From: Bdellovibrionales bacterium RIFCSPHIGHO2_01_FULL_40_29
GTDB lineage: Bacteria; Bdellovibrionota; Bdellovibrionia; Bdellovibrionales; Bdellovibrionaceae
NCBI GenBank assembly: GCA_001771815.1
Contig: MEPU01000004.1
Span: forward strand, 124,001-188,000
Direction of reading: 5' to 3'
Length of the DNA: 64,000 nt
How positions within the stretch are numbered: position 1 is the stretch's first letter; every line of letters starts with the position of its first letter. The notes below the pieces were generated by a model that was given only the letters and a program-made list of their open reading frames with translations, was not told the DNA's origin and ran no database searches. Shown piece after piece: positions 1 through 9,490 of the stretch. The position numbers and the translations under genes are program-made.

Positions 1-1354
1 GCTTCTTCTCAGCACGAATTCGAATTTCCTTTAATAAATCATCCACCTGGTTTTTAACGGGTCTGATTTCAATTTCTGGATCCACCAATCCTGTTGGACG
101 AATAATTTGTTCAATGATAAGTCCTTCTGATTTTTCCAATTCATAGTTCGCTGGAGTTGCCGAGACATAAACAACTTTATCCATCATCTTTTCAAATTCT
201 TGAAAATTCAAAGGCCGATTATCCAATGCCGATGGCAGCCGAAACCCATGCTCGACCAACGTGGATTTTCGAGATCTATCACCTCGGTACATTCCGCCAA
301 TTTGCGAAACTGTCACATGAGATTCATCAATAAATGTGATAAAATCTTTAGGGAAATACTCTAATAAAGTGGGTGGCGGTTCACCGGGACTTCTCCCAGT
401 CAAATGCCGGGAATAGTTCTCGATCCCTTGGCAAAAACCAATTTGCTCCATCATTTCAATATCATAATAGGTCCGCTGTTCCAGGCGCTGGGCTTCTAAA
501 AACTTGACCTGAGTGTTTAATTCTTTAAGACGCTCCTGCAATTCAACCTGGATGGTTTGAATGGCGCGTTTAATATTATCATCACCTGTTGCATAGTGCG
601 ATCCAGGATAGATTCCAATTTGATCCACTTCCTCTAAAATTCGCGCGGTTAAAGGATCAATCCAACAAATTTTTTCAACAAAATCACCAAAGAATTCAAA
701 TCGCAGTGCTCGATCTTCTTCGTAAGGTGGAAAAACTTCAACGACATCACCCCGAACCCGAATCGTCCCACGCGAAAAATCCACATTGTTACGATTGTAC
801 TGAATTCGAATAAGCTCTTTTAAAAAATCATCCCGTTTTAATTTGTCCCCATTCTTTACAAGAATCATCATGCCTTCATAGGCTTCTGGCGAACCTAAAC
901 CATAAATACATGAAACCGAAGAAACAATAATCACATCTCGTCGATCAAATAAAGATCTGGTCGCCGAGTGTCGCATCCGATCGATTTGCTCATTGATTGC
1001 AGAATCTTTCTCAATGAACGTGTCTGAACTCGGAATATAGGCCTCAGGCTGATAATAATCATAATATGAAACAAAATACTCGACTGCATTTTTAGGAAAT
1101 AACTCTTTAAACTCGGCATACAACTGGGCTGCCAATGTTTTATTCGGCGCCAGTACAATTGCTGGAACATTCATTTCAGCAATCACATGAGCCATCGAAA
1201 AGGTTTTACCACTGCCCGTGACACCCAATAGAGTTTGGTGTTTCAGTCCTTTTTTGAAATTTTCAATCATCGTTTGAATGGCCGCAGGTTGATCACCTGC
1301 AGGCTTAAACTCTGAAATCAGTTCAAAATTTTTCTGAAACGTTTTCTTGGCCAC
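1..1354 (-). CDS. uvrB: UvrABC excinuclease subunit B (3' end outside window)
   Basis: DNA-damage recognition helicase of nucleotide excision repair, which receives DNA from UvrA and recruits UvrC. About 451 N-terminal codons are visible. The reading frame shows the Walker A loop GVTGSGKT, the UvrB beta-hairpin region [12 protein letters not shown], the IDESH helicase motif and the following VSATPA segment. The start is best placed at a GTG whose G is the last base of the cysS stop codon (TAGTG), giving [10 protein letters not shown], close to the start of known UvrB proteins. The 1-base overlap suggests coupling to cysS. The C-terminal helicase half and UVR motif lie beyond the window edge. 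Confidence 0.96.
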   Translation of the reverse strand, partial: MAKKTFQKNFELISEFKPAGDQPAAIQTMIENFKKGLKHQTLLGVTGSGKTFSMAHVIAEMNVPAIVLAPNKTLAAQLYAEFKELFPKNAVEYFVSYYDYYQPEAYIPSSDTFIEKDSAINEQIDRMRHSATRSLFDRRDVIIVSSVSCIYGLGSPEAYEGMMILVKNGDKLKRDDFLKELIRIQYNRNNVDFSRGTIRVRGDVVEVFPPYEEDRALRFEFFGDFVEKICWIDPLTARILEEVDQIGIYPGSHYATGDDNIKRAIQTIQVELQERLKELNTQVKFLEAQRLEQRTYYDIEMMEQIGFCQGIENYSRHLTGRSPGEPPPTLLEYFPKDFITFIDESHVTVSQIGGMYRGDRSRKSTLVEHGFRLPSALDNRPLNFQEFEKMMDKVVYVSATPANYELEKSEGLIIEQIIRPTGLVDPEIEIRPVKNQVDDLLKEIRIRAEKK

Positions 1355-2823
1355 TACTTAACCACTTCCCAAAAGCTTCCCGTTGGTAAATCACTGACTG
1401 CAATATTCATGTCGGTTAATTTTTTCCGAAGTTCATCTGATCTTGCAAAATCTTTTGCCAACCGAGCCGCAGCTCTTTCTTGCACTAGCTGATCTACAAG
1501 GTCTCGGGAAACTCCTGATTTTTTTAAAAGCTGATTATCCAAAGAGGTCAAAAAATCTGACGCTGGCTGTTGAAATAAACTCAATAGACGTCCAAATGTT
1601 TTAATAAATGCAATAAACTGTTCACACTGACTTTGAGTCGTTGGAATCGGCTTCATGCCCCGTTTGTTTTTTGCATTAAATCCGCGAATCACATCAAACA
1701 TCACAGCAAAACCGGCTGGAGTTCCAAAATCATCATTAAACGCCTCCATGATTTTTTGCCAAGCTAGCGTCAATTCAGTCTCAAACTTCTCGTCCTTTTT
1801 AGCCTCACCAGTGCATGTTGCCAAAACTGTCTCTGCCATAGCCAATGCAGAATAGACACGGGCTAGGCCTGATATTGCTCGATCAATGGCCTCGACGCCA
1901 AATTCAGCGGTACTGCGATAATGCACAGTCAGCATCATCCATTTGTAAATTTCTGGATGCTGATCTTTTAAAAAATCCCGTAGCGAAATAATATTCCCAA
2001 TCGATTTGGACATCTTCGCACCATTGAATTGAATCATATTCCAGTGCATCCAATACTTAACAAAGGTTTCCCCTGTACAGCCCTCAGACTGAGCAATTTC
2101 ATTTTCATGATGTGGAAACATCAAATCCAAACCGCCACCATGAATATCAATTTGATTTCCAAATAACGCGTGAATCATGGCTGAACACTCAATATGCCAT
2201 CCTGGACGACCAGCGCCCCATGGTGATGGCCAATTTGCTTCTTCGGATTTTGCTGATTTCCACAAGGCAAAATCCAATGGATTTTTTTTCTTCTCATCAA
2301 CTTCAATACGAACTCCTGATTGCAACTCTTCAGGTTTACGTCCTGAAAGCTTTCCGTAATCTTTAAAATCAGAAATTGAATAATTCACATCCTGAGCCTG
2401 ACCAACACCTGAGGTGACATAGGCTTTCTTGTTCTCAATCAACTGAGAAATCATTTGAATAATTTCTGGCATATGATCTGTGACTTTAGGATTGTAATCA
2501 TGTGGAGTCAGTCCCAGCGATAAAAAATCTTTCTTATACTCTTGAATATAAAACTCGGAAATCTCTTTGGCTGTTTTCTTCTCAACCACCGCCCTATTGA
2601 TAATTTTATCTTCAACGTCCGTAAAATTCAGCGCATACTCGACTTTATAACCAATGTGCTCCAACCAATTTTTTACAAAATTAAAAAAAACAGGTCCTCG
2701 AAAATTTCCAACATGCAAATAATCATAAACCGTAGGACCACAAACATAAATCGAGACTTGTCCCGGTTTAATGGGTTTAAACTCTTCTAATTTTTTTCCT
2801 AGGGTGTTGTAGATTTTTAACAT
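1354..2823 (-). CDS. cysS: Cysteinyl-tRNA synthetase
   Basis: Class I aminoacyl-tRNA synthetase charging tRNA-Cys in the cytoplasm; 489 residues, normal length. The zinc ligand Cys28 lies in YVCGPTVYD, followed by the HIGH-type signature HVGN (residues 37-40). The second zinc-binding segment is ECSAM with [15 protein letters not shown], and the KMSKSIG loop follows. The start ATG overlaps the end of gltX by 7 bases and the stop overlaps the uvrB start by 1 base, so gltX-cysS-uvrB look like one transcription unit reading leftward. Confidence 0.97.
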   Translation of the reverse strand: MLKIYNTLGKKLEEFKPIKPGQVSIYVCGPTVYDYLHVGNFRGPVFFNFVKNWLEHIGYKVEYALNFTDVEDKIINRAVVEKKTAKEISEFYIQEYKKDFLSLGLTPHDYNPKVTDHMPEIIQMISQLIENKKAYVTSGVGQAQDVNYSISDFKDYGKLSGRKPEELQSGVRIEVDEKKKNPLDFALWKSAKSEEANWPSPWGAGRPGWHIECSAMIHALFGNQIDIHGGGLDLMFPHHENEIAQSEGCTGETFVKYWMHWNMIQFNGAKMSKSIGNIISLRDFLKDQHPEIYKWMMLTVHYRSTAEFGVEAIDRAISGLARVYSALAMAETVLATCTGEAKKDEKFETELTLAWQKIMEAFNDDFGTPAGFAVMFDVIRGFNAKNKRGMKPIPTTQSQCEQFIAFIKTFGRLLSLFQQPASDFLTSLDNQLLKKSGVSRDLVDQLVQERAAARLAKDFARSDELRKKLTDMNIAVSDLPTGSFWEVVK

Positions 2824-4310
2824 TTTGCCAAAGCCTTTTCCGCACGAGTCAGTATTGATTTTTTAGACAATAACGGAACCAAAATCTGCAACTCCGTGCC
2901 ATGTGGTTTTCCAATCAATGCAATTCGAATAGGGAAAAATAAATTTTTCCCTTTCTGGGCTGATTTATTTTTCACTTCATCTTGGATTTTTAAAAAATCA
3001 GCTTCAGAAATAGTCTCTGTGGGGTGATTGGTAATGGCTTCTTTCCAAGCCATTAAAACAGGCCGCGTGGATTCCCACTTCAGAGCCTCTTCACTTTCAG
3101 GAAAAATTTCATACTTTGAATCATCTAGCGGAGTATACAGAGCCACAGCATCTGCCAGCACTTCCAACTTGGACTTAAATGTTTCAACCGACTGCATTTG
3201 CCACGATAAATCTTGAGGCAATTTCAATCCAGCAGCATCTAAATACGATGAAATAAGTTTCCATATTTGATCGTTTGGCAAAGCTCGCAAATGCTGCGCG
3301 TTCATCCATTTAAGTTTCACGCGGTCAAACACTGCTCCAGCTGGATTCAATCTCTCTATTGTAAAGGCGTCTATCATTTCTTGCAGAGTTAACAATTCTC
3401 GACCGCCAGGATCTGACCACCCCAATAACGCCATAAAATTATTCATAGCTGAAGGCAAATACCCATCGATACGAAACTGATCGCACGACACCGCCCCTTT
3501 TCGTTTTGATAATTTTTGCCGATCCTCATCCAAGACCAATGACATATGACCAAATTGTGGTACAGGCCAATTCATGCCTTCATAGATCATCAACTGCCGA
3601 AGCGTGTTCGGCAAATGCTCTTCCGCTCGTAACACATGAGAAATCTTCATCATGTGATCATCCACCACACAACAAAAATTATAAACCGGCATACCGTCCG
3701 ATCGAAGCAATACAAAATCACTAACCATATCCGAAGGAAACTTCACATCCCCACGAATCAGATCATTCAAAATATAATCTTTTTTAAGTTCTCGAGTTCT
3801 AAAACGAACAACGGCCTTTTCACCTGCAGCTAATTTTTGTAAAGCCAATGCGGGGTCCAGATTTTCATACGGAGACTGCACATGCGGTTGCTCGCCAGCA
3901 GCCTTTAATTTCTCGCGGGCTTCATCAATTTCTGCATCTGTCATAAAGCAGTAATAGGCCTTTTTTGAAGCCAATAATTCGTCAGCCACTTTTTTATAAA
4001 TAGATAAGCGCTCGCTCTGTTTGTAGGGACCGTACGCCCCCATATCCTGCAAGGTCTCAGGGTGTGGCCCCTCATCCCAATTTAATCCCAACCATTTCAA
4101 ATCAAGAATCATCATCCTCAAAGACTCTTCCGTCGAGCGAGCCTGATCGGTATCTTCGATCCGCAAAATAAATTTACCCTGATTGTGTTTTGCAAATAGC
4201 AAATTGAATAAAGCGGAACGCGCTCCACCCACATGCAGATAGCCTGTTGGAGATGGTGCAAACCGAACCCGAACCTCAGAAAACCCAGAAGACAAAACAG
4301 AAGAAGACAT
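2817..4310 (-). CDS. gltX: Glutamyl-tRNA synthetase
   Basis: Class I aminoacyl-tRNA synthetase for tRNA-Glu (possibly also tRNA-Gln if a GatCAB amidotransferase exists elsewhere). The HIGH-type signature is in RFAPSPTGYLHVGGARSA and the KMSKS-type loop is KLSKRKG. I place the start at the ATG at 4310 because AAGGA stands seven bases before it and the protein then begins close to RVRFAPSPTG as usual for the family. An in-frame ATG at 4355 would add 15 residues that do not look like GltX. Overlaps cysS by 7 bases. Confidence 0.96.
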   Translation of the reverse strand: MSSSVLSSGFSEVRVRFAPSPTGYLHVGGARSALFNLLFAKHNQGKFILRIEDTDQARSTEESLRMMILDLKWLGLNWDEGPHPETLQDMGAYGPYKQSERLSIYKKVADELLASKKAYYCFMTDAEIDEAREKLKAAGEQPHVQSPYENLDPALALQKLAAGEKAVVRFRTRELKKDYILNDLIRGDVKFPSDMVSDFVLLRSDGMPVYNFCCVVDDHMMKISHVLRAEEHLPNTLRQLMIYEGMNWPVPQFGHMSLVLDEDRQKLSKRKGAVSCDQFRIDGYLPSAMNNFMALLGWSDPGGRELLTLQEMIDAFTIERLNPAGAVFDRVKLKWMNAQHLRALPNDQIWKLISSYLDAAGLKLPQDLSWQMQSVETFKSKLEVLADAVALYTPLDDSKYEIFPESEEALKWESTRPVLMAWKEAITNHPTETISEADFLKIQDEVKNKSAQKGKNLFFPIRIALIGKPHGTELQILVPLLSKKSILTRAEKALAKC

Positions 4311-4392
4311 AGGAAAATCCTTGCTAGTTAAAGCAATTATTTTCCCTGTTTTCATCCAAAATGTAAATTAATATGCACAGACGCTAAGAAAA

Positions 4393-4887
4393 CTACTGAA
4401 CGCCAAATATGGCTTTGATTTCAGAATCAGAATTAACAACGTTATTCACTTCAGGGGCCAGATTAAGCTCCTTCAAAAGAAGATTTTTGGCTGTATCTAA
4501 CATCTTTTTTTCGCCAAAGCTCAGCTCTTTATCAACTTTCAAAACATACAGATCGCGCAAAACTTCAGCGATTTCAAACACAGAGCCTGTCTTGATTTTC
4601 TCCATATAATCCCGGTAGCGGCGATTCCATGTCTGAGTATCAATTTTTACATTCTTGTCTTTCAGAATTCCGACAACCTTTAAGGCTTCTTCTTTTGAAA
4701 TCAGAGCGCGCAATCCCACTGACTTGATATTTGCTGCTGGGATCATAATTTTCATGCCTGTTTCAATAATCAAAACAGAATAAAACTCATGCTTCGTGCC
4801 TAAAATCTCTTTGTATTCAATCGAACTGATTCGTCCGACTCCGTGACCTGGATAAACTGCATGATCTCCGACTTTAAATTGACCCAT
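4393..4887 (-). CDS. CarD/CdnL-family RNA polymerase-binding regulator
   Basis: About 164 residues. The N-terminal segment FKVGDHAVYPGHGVGRI is typical of the CarD/TRCF RNA-polymerase-interacting domain, and a helical C-terminal region (TWNRRYRDYMEKI, then EVLRDLYVL) resembles the CdnL DNA-contacting domain. Members of this family bind the RNAP beta subunit and stabilise open complexes at rRNA and other promoters. An upstream in-frame ATG at 4980 would add a hydrophobic 31-residue leader. The ATG at 4887 is preferred because AGGTGG lies 8 bases upstream and the product then begins MGQFKVGD like CarD proteins. Stands alone between a hairpin (5005-5029) and gltX. Confidence 0.9.
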   Translation of the reverse strand: MGQFKVGDHAVYPGHGVGRISSIEYKEILGTKHEFYSVLIIETGMKIMIPAANIKSVGLRALISKEEALKVVGILKDKNVKIDTQTWNRRYRDYMEKIKTGSVFEIAEVLRDLYVLKVDKELSFGEKKMLDTAKNLLLKELNLAPEVNNVVNSDSEIKAIFGVQ

Positions 4888-5004
4888 AACGTGCCCACCT
4901 TTTGGTAGATTTTCAACCACCCAAGTTATAACACTTATGACACCTGTCATCAAATTTAAAACCAGAATAATCCACTGCATGTAAAAGGTTCACGAGTGAA
5001 ATCT

Positions 5005-5029
5005 CGAGCCTATTTTGAAGATAGGCTCG
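5005..5029 (-). terminator. Strong stem-loop between subtilase and carD-like gene
   Basis: A perfect 9-bp inverted repeat, CGAGCCTAT and ATAGGCTCG, separated by 7 bases, sits 24 bases downstream of the subtilase stop. On the minus strand the stem is followed only by a short ATTT, so a classical U-tract is missing. It may be a terminator, a processing signal, or part of the carD 5' leader. Confidence 0.5.
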
Positions 5030-5052
5030 TATGTATATAGAATTACTGAAAC

Positions 5053-7140
5053 TTACTGAATTGAAACCACAACTGCAAAGGGCTGCTTTCCACTTTTCCC
5101 CATTGGCACATTCACACCTGTGACATTAATTGTAACTGCAGCACCCGCTTCGATATCGGATTGAGCAAACACATGGTTATTGATCTGATCATTTGAGCTC
5201 AATGTTTTATTTGGCAAGACAACAGACATATCCAAGTCATTCACCAAAGCTTTAGCCGCATTCAACGATCCCGGAGCATCTGTCCAAACCAAATTGACCA
5301 CCAAGCGGCCAGCTTTTGATGCAGTCACTGTTTTTGAAAAAGTCTCTCCTGTCGCCACCCCTGTTCGGTTATCAGCCATAAAAATCACAGCTTCCGTACC
5401 CATAATTTGCGCCACATTCACACGACCATAACCCTCATCATTATTTGGACGAAGTGTCAGAATCTCTTGCCCCTGGCTAGCGCCACCTTGACCATATTGT
5501 CCTGGAAACATCTCCGTCGCTGTCTGTAACACATAGGCTTTTACCAAAGCTGCTGATGGATTTGGAACCAATTTAGCCATCAACACCTGGCGAGCAATTG
5601 TCGCAGCACCTGCAACTAAAGGTGCTGACATGGATGTTCCACCTGACCAAACATAATTTGGATTGTACTCACCCCAAAGAACATTAGCCCCTGGCTGTTG
5701 AGATTTTACTGATAGAATATTTGTTCCTGGCGCAACAACATCAGGCTTAATGCGTCCATCAGCCGTTGGACCACGTGAACTAAACATAGCGATTCCGTCT
5801 TGATGGTCAGAAATTGTCGATAACGTAATCGGAGGCACTGGCCAATTATCTTTTGCTGAGCCCAATTCTCCAATTTTCTTTTGAATACCACCAGTTGTTG
5901 TGACGTTTTCACTGGCGCCAACCGTCAGAGCATTTTTTGCAGTTCCAGGAGTTCCCACTGAATTGGGATCAATACGACCATCACGGTTTTTATCCACACC
6001 ACTATTACCAGCAGCAAAGATAATCAAAAGATCTTCTTTATCAAACATCACCTGATCAACAGTGGCTGCCATTTTTTCATAAGCCCCAAAATTAGCGGCA
6101 GCTCCCCATGAATTGGTATGAACGCGTGCCCCATCGGCATACGCCTGGCTAAACATTTTTCCAAGATCAGATGGCACTGAAAGATTATTTAAAATTGGTG
6201 ACCACATCCCCTGAGCAACCATTCCCGCGGCGTAAGCCCCACCTTTAAGACGTCCAGCCGAAGCTGTTCCGCGACCAAGCACAGATCCCGCAACATGCGT
6301 TCCATGCCCCATTGGATCCGCCCATGTTTTGCCAAACATTCCGACTGCATAACCGGACTTCACAGCACTCGCAAAGTCCTGGTGAATCGCTTGAGTATTT
6401 CCAGAATCCAAACCCGTGTCTGCCATACCTACAACTTGATTTTGTCCCAGAAAATTTTGGGTCCATGCAGATTCAAAATTCATCACACGAGTTCCTGATT
6501 CAGAACCATTGATATCAGAATAATCTCCAGCCGCAAAACCGCGAACGATATCACTTTCCTGAAATTTATAATGCAAAGGTTCGATAACATGAAATGGCTG
6601 CACATGCTCCACACCAGAAATCGTCGCAGCTACTGCGATTTGACTGCGCTTCAACGTTGCCACAATCGCCGTTCCCTGAGCATTCTGAACTAAGATATTC
6701 TTTTGCTTCAACTCGCTGACAACACGGTCAAGATCTGAATTCTGAAATAAACTCAACAACACCGTTTGCACATGATCTGAAGTCACTTTAGCCAAAGATC
6801 CCAAATCCACTGAAATTTTATACTCAGATCGAAATGGTAGAATCGTTTGAATTTCAGAAAGGTTCAACGCCGCGATCAATCGAGCCGAACCACCAACAAC
6901 CAAAGTATCTTCAGGAAGATATGAAAACACTTTTAAGCCCAATTGCTTTAATGCTTTTTTATTTTTTTCAGTCACATGATTTTTAAATTGAATCATCCAT
7001 TCTGACTGATTTGAAGATGGGTCAACCGATGCGGAAATCATTCCCGCAGTTTGAATGGTTTGTGACCGAAGTTGAATTTGAGTGCCGGCATTGACTGACA
7101 GAGCAACAAGAGTTGTCAGTGCTAAAGCTATTTTAATCAT
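5053..7140 (-). CDS. Secreted subtilisin-family serine protease (S8, KP43-like)
   Basis: Exported serine endopeptidase of 695 residues. MIKIALALTTLVALSVNAGT is a clear Sec signal peptide. The catalytic triad is visible as Asp in ADTGLDSG (about residue 241), His in GHGTHVAGS (279) and Ser in GTSMSAPLVAG (503), with the oxyanion Asn in AAGNSG (379). The N-terminal 200 residues look like a propeptide. The C-terminal segment with WTDAPGSLNAAKALVNDLD resembles the beta-sandwich of KP43-type alkaline proteases. The start at 7140 has GGAGGA six bases upstream; an ATG at 7170 is less likely. In a predator such enzymes could digest prey protein (inference). Confidence 0.94.
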   Translation of the reverse strand: MIKIALALTTLVALSVNAGTQIQLRSQTIQTAGMISASVDPSSNQSEWMIQFKNHVTEKNKKALKQLGLKVFSYLPEDTLVVGGSARLIAALNLSEIQTILPFRSEYKISVDLGSLAKVTSDHVQTVLLSLFQNSDLDRVVSELKQKNILVQNAQGTAIVATLKRSQIAVAATISGVEHVQPFHVIEPLHYKFQESDIVRGFAAGDYSDINGSESGTRVMNFESAWTQNFLGQNQVVGMADTGLDSGNTQAIHQDFASAVKSGYAVGMFGKTWADPMGHGTHVAGSVLGRGTASAGRLKGGAYAAGMVAQGMWSPILNNLSVPSDLGKMFSQAYADGARVHTNSWGAAANFGAYEKMAATVDQVMFDKEDLLIIFAAGNSGVDKNRDGRIDPNSVGTPGTAKNALTVGASENVTTTGGIQKKIGELGSAKDNWPVPPITLSTISDHQDGIAMFSSRGPTADGRIKPDVVAPGTNILSVKSQQPGANVLWGEYNPNYVWSGGTSMSAPLVAGAATIARQVLMAKLVPNPSAALVKAYVLQTATEMFPGQYGQGGASQGQEILTLRPNNDEGYGRVNVAQIMGTEAVIFMADNRTGVATGETFSKTVTASKAGRLVVNLVWTDAPGSLNAAKALVNDLDMSVVLPNKTLSSNDQINNHVFAQSDIEAGAAVTINVTGVNVPMGKSGKQPFAVVVSIQ

Positions 7141-7352
7141 GGTGATTCCTCCAATAGAATTGATGTCCATAAAGACACTAAAAAGTGCACCACGGGATTT
7201 TTTTGATTGGTAGCTCTATTTGAATTTTCACTTGCAAATAACGCTTGTCGCCGTCAGCTCAAAACGATACTGTTGTCTCAATTCAAGAATTTTAATTGGC
7301 GTCCGCGTTGCACTAAATGTCTTTGATCGCCATTTCCATAAGGAGTTCTCGT

Positions 7353-7949
7353 ATGAAATCATTTTTAAGCCTCCCCCTGTTAGCCATAATTGTTACCTCA
7401 TTACTTTTCTCGGGTTGTGGCGAACGTATCACAGACGACAATATCCTGAACCCTGAACAGCACGTCGATCAATTGTCTCTCAGTAAATTTGAAAAAAATG
7501 CCTGCGCCGGAGACCAAAAACTGGTGATCAACCCCGGTGTTACCAATTTAAATTTAAATGATTTTGTAGTGACTGGGAAAGTAAAGGCCGTTGCTTTTCG
7601 CAAGGGCTCTGCGGATTGTGTGGCTCAATTTATTTTCAATGTTAACAAATTCGAAAGCAAACACTCAGCGCAAGTGAATGTCCAACCTGACCCACTCAAT
7701 CCGACTCGTCCAGATGGTGTTTTTAGTTATGAGTTTGTCATTGCAAACACTCAACCTAATACCTGCATTTCAAACGGTTCTGTCTGGCAAGTAATTAGCA
7801 CTCAGGATGTCGAAAATCTTGTGCAAATCTTTTTTAAAAATCTCAGCGAACCAAATCCTAATTCCTACATGTATTTAAGTTCTGATAAATTAATACCAAC
7901 ACAAGCGATTGCCGCGAACATGGGTCTGCTCGCGTACACGTGTCAGTAA
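7353..7949 (+). CDS. Hypothetical lipoprotein
   Basis: 198 residues beginning MKSFLSLPLLAIIVTS, with the lipobox LFSGC at residues 16-20, so a lipid-anchored envelope protein. The start at 7353 follows AAGGAG by seven bases; an upstream in-frame ATG at 7317 lacks a ribosome site and would precede the signal peptide. The mature part is not recognised. It contains cysteines spaced as for disulfides (NACAGDQK, SADCVAQF, NTCISNG, and a final TCQ). Divergent from the subtilase, and its end abuts the recG-end duplication. Confidence 0.8.
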   Translation: MKSFLSLPLLAIIVTSLLFSGCGERITDDNILNPEQHVDQLSLSKFEKNACAGDQKLVINPGVTNLNLNDFVVTGKVKAVAFRKGSADCVAQFIFNVNKFESKHSAQVNVQPDPLNPTRPDGVFSYEFVIANTQPNTCISNGSVWQVISTQDVENLVQIFFKNLSEPNPNSYMYLSSDKLIPTQAIAANMGLLAYTCQ

Positions 7950-7955
7950 AATAAA

Positions 7956-8027
7956 GATGTTTTAACCAATGCCGGCAAGTCCTGCCGGGACATAAGATTT
8001 CAGCAGCTCTTCCCGAAGTAAGGCGTG
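7956..8027. repeat. Left copy of recG 3'-end direct repeat
   Basis: 72 bases matching 11433-11504 with 7 mismatches and no gap. The matched stretch covers the last codons of recG, its stop codon and six bases beyond. The repeat ends abruptly on both sides. It marks the left edge of the accessory island. Confidence 0.9.
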
Positions 8028-8132
8028 TTTCTGAACTATCTTTGCAATGGCCTGTGCTAATCGGACTTGTATTGCGAGTTCTAAAATTTGCGTTTGTATT
8101 GTTGTAGTTACCTTTATCGTCGCCCTTTCCAC
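7962..8132 (-). pseudogene. Truncated recG 3' fragment (about 56 codons open)
   Basis: Read on the minus strand the last 22 codons give HALLREELLKSY, then VPAGLAGIG and stop, nearly the C-terminus of the intact RecG (KSYGPAALAGIG). The frame stays open upstream to a GTG at 8132, reading LELAIQVRLAQAIAKIVQK before the homologous part, which only vaguely resembles the RecG helix VARDQAFRIL. No convincing start or helicase motif remains, so I treat it as a remnant displaced from recG by insertion of the island, not as a functional gene. Confidence 0.7.
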
Positions 8133-8192
8133 CTCTGGAATTCAGAATGATCTTCACGATCTTTGATATAATTACATTATGAAGGAGAATCT

Positions 8193-8423
8193 ATGTTTTA
8201 TAGTATTAATCAAGACCCAAAGAATGGCCTTTACTACGTTTCGCCGACGCCACAGCAATGGCAAAGTCAGTTTTTAATTCAGTGTCATTCAAAAATGGAA
8301 GCCATCGAAGTCATACAGGTGCTTTGCTCCGACCCGATCAATCCGCAGACACCAATCAATCACAAAAACTTTAAGAAATTCGGCTTCCTTGGAGAAACTG
8401 AAGTTTATGTTTTTATTCGATGA
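8193..8423 (+). CDS. Hypothetical small protein
   Basis: 76 residues starting MFYSINQDPKNGLYYVSPTP, preceded by a good ribosome site (GAAGGAGA about four bases before the ATG) and an AT-rich stretch TTGATATAATTACATT that could hold a -10. No signal peptide, transmembrane segment or known motif. The only plus-strand gene inside the accessory island. Not recognised. Confidence 0.6.
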   Translation: MFYSINQDPKNGLYYVSPTPQQWQSQFLIQCHSKMEAIEVIQVLCSDPINPQTPINHKNFKKFGFLGETEVYVFIR

Positions 8424-8613
8424 GATGCCTTTATAGTCTATTAAAAGAAAATATAGTCTTTTAGGAACAAGCTTAAAAAACAATCTGCTCTTTGTAGAAA
8501 TTTATTTCTCTTTTCTCATCTACCAGCTTGACAATTTTTTCCTCTACAGAAGGAGAACTACACGAAAATAATTGTGATAAAAACTGATCTGTTGTGGGGA
8601 TCCTGAATTTTTC

Positions 8614-8635
8614 TGACACGTTTTAGACACGATGG
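8614..8635. repeat. Copy 1 of a 22-base repeated motif in the island
   Basis: TGACACGTTTTAGACACG followed by ATGG. It matches 9229-9250 at 17 of 22 positions (16 of the first 18). It stands immediately downstream of the stop codon of the 8637-9146 gene. Confidence 0.6.
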
Positions 8636-8636
8636 T

Positions 8637-9146
8637 CTATTTGGGAATGCGGTCATAGTCCCATTTCTCAATACCTTTTGAAAAAAAATACTTATCTAAA
8701 TCTGATGCCAGCTTAGGATCAATTAAGCCGAAAGACTTCATTTGTAAGAACCTGTTTTTTTTGAAAAAAATTAGATAATTTACTCGATCACCAATTATTT
8801 TAGATTTGATATATGCCAGAGAAGTAATTTTAATAGCCTCTGCTTCTGTATCTTTAAAATATTCAAAAATGATATCATCTTTAATTATGTAAGATCTGTA
8901 TCTTTCTCTGCGATATGCTATAAAAAGCAATATAACGAACAGACTGACAGCAAAAATACAATACCCTAACACGAGATTCTGCTTTAATGCTTCTGTGGTT
9001 TCGGGACGAGAATAGTAAAAAATTATAAATTTAACTATACCTAAGCCAATCAATAGAAGCATTATTAGCCTTAAATGCTGCATTTTTCCTTTAATGAAAA
9101 AATCTTTCACGTTATTAATCTCGCCGCTTGAATATCTAAAATGCAT
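8637..9146 (-). CDS. Hypothetical inner-membrane protein
   Basis: 169 residues with two predicted transmembrane helices: LRLIMLLLIGLGIVKFIIFY (about residues 26-45) and VLGYCIFAVSLFVILLFIAY (about 59-78). A basic soluble domain follows (RRERYRSYIIKDDIIFEYF). Not recognised. Its start overlaps by 11 bases a short proline-rich frame (9136-9234), and the gene is bracketed by two copies of a repeated 22-base motif, so gene plus fragment looks like a cassette. By eye it is more AT-rich than the housekeeping genes around it. Confidence 0.65.
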   Translation of the reverse strand: MHFRYSSGEINNVKDFFIKGKMQHLRLIMLLLIGLGIVKFIIFYYSRPETTEALKQNLVLGYCIFAVSLFVILLFIAYRRERYRSYIIKDDIIFEYFKDTEAEAIKITSLAYIKSKIIGDRVNYLIFFKKNRFLQMKSFGLIDPKLASDLDKYFFSKGIEKWDYDRIPK

Positions 9147-9234
9147 AACTAACCTTTGTCATTGGAGGTAGCGGAATATCTGGTTGATGCCAATTCGGTG
9201 GTGGCATCGGAGATACTGGCTGTGGAGGTGCCAC
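9136..9234 (-). pseudogene. Proline-rich C-terminal fragment
   Basis: A 32-codon frame from a GTG directly after an in-frame stop, reading VAPPQPVSPMPPPNWHQPDI and continuing to SYAF. It has no ribosome site and no upstream domain. The dense prolines and the overlap with the next gene's start suggest the tail of a larger gene lost by recombination. Confidence 0.35.
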
Positions 9235-9250
9235 GTTTTAGGCACGGAAG
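9229..9250. repeat. Copy 2 of a 22-base repeated motif in the island
   Basis: TGCCACGTTTTAGGCACG followed by GAAG. Counting the preceding G, it forms the dyad GTGCC-8 bases-GGCAC. It overlaps the start of the proline-rich fragment and matches 8614-8635 with five differences. Confidence 0.6.
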
Positions 9251-9256
9251 GTTTTA

Positions 9257-9487
9257 TTAAGGACATTTAACCTCTGACCATCCGCGATCAAATGTGCTAA
9301 TAACCCTATCATCGCCACCAGAAACATTTTTTAATTTAATATCCAATTCTTCTTCTTTACTTTGGATTTTAAAGGTTCCTTTTATCCAAGTGTGCTCCAT
9401 ACAACCACCAACATCAGAACGAACTGGAGCTATGTCACAACCTAAAATAGGTAATGAAAGAAATATCAATAAAACAATTCGCATCAT
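9257..9487 (-). CDS. Small hypothetical lipoprotein
   Basis: 76 residues: MMRIVLLIFLSLPILGC is a short lipoprotein signal with lipobox PILGC (Cys17). The mature part of about 60 residues has cysteines in GGCMEHTW and EVKCP, and a beta-rich look (GTFKIQSKEEELDIKLKNV). The start lies 3 bases after the stop of the 9491-9943 gene, so the two lipoproteins are probably translated from one message. Not recognised. The fold may be a small beta-sandwich or lipocalin-like (guess). Confidence 0.6.
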   Translation of the reverse strand: MMRIVLLIFLSLPILGCDIAPVRSDVGGCMEHTWIKGTFKIQSKEEELDIKLKNVSGGDDRVISTFDRGWSEVKCP

Positions 9488-9490
9488 TTA

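Noticed and set aside
7858-8157. 99-residue minus-strand frame
   Set aside because: It runs antisense through the end of the lipoprotein gene and across the recG remnant in a different frame. The recG-homologous frame (7962-8132) explains the similarity better.
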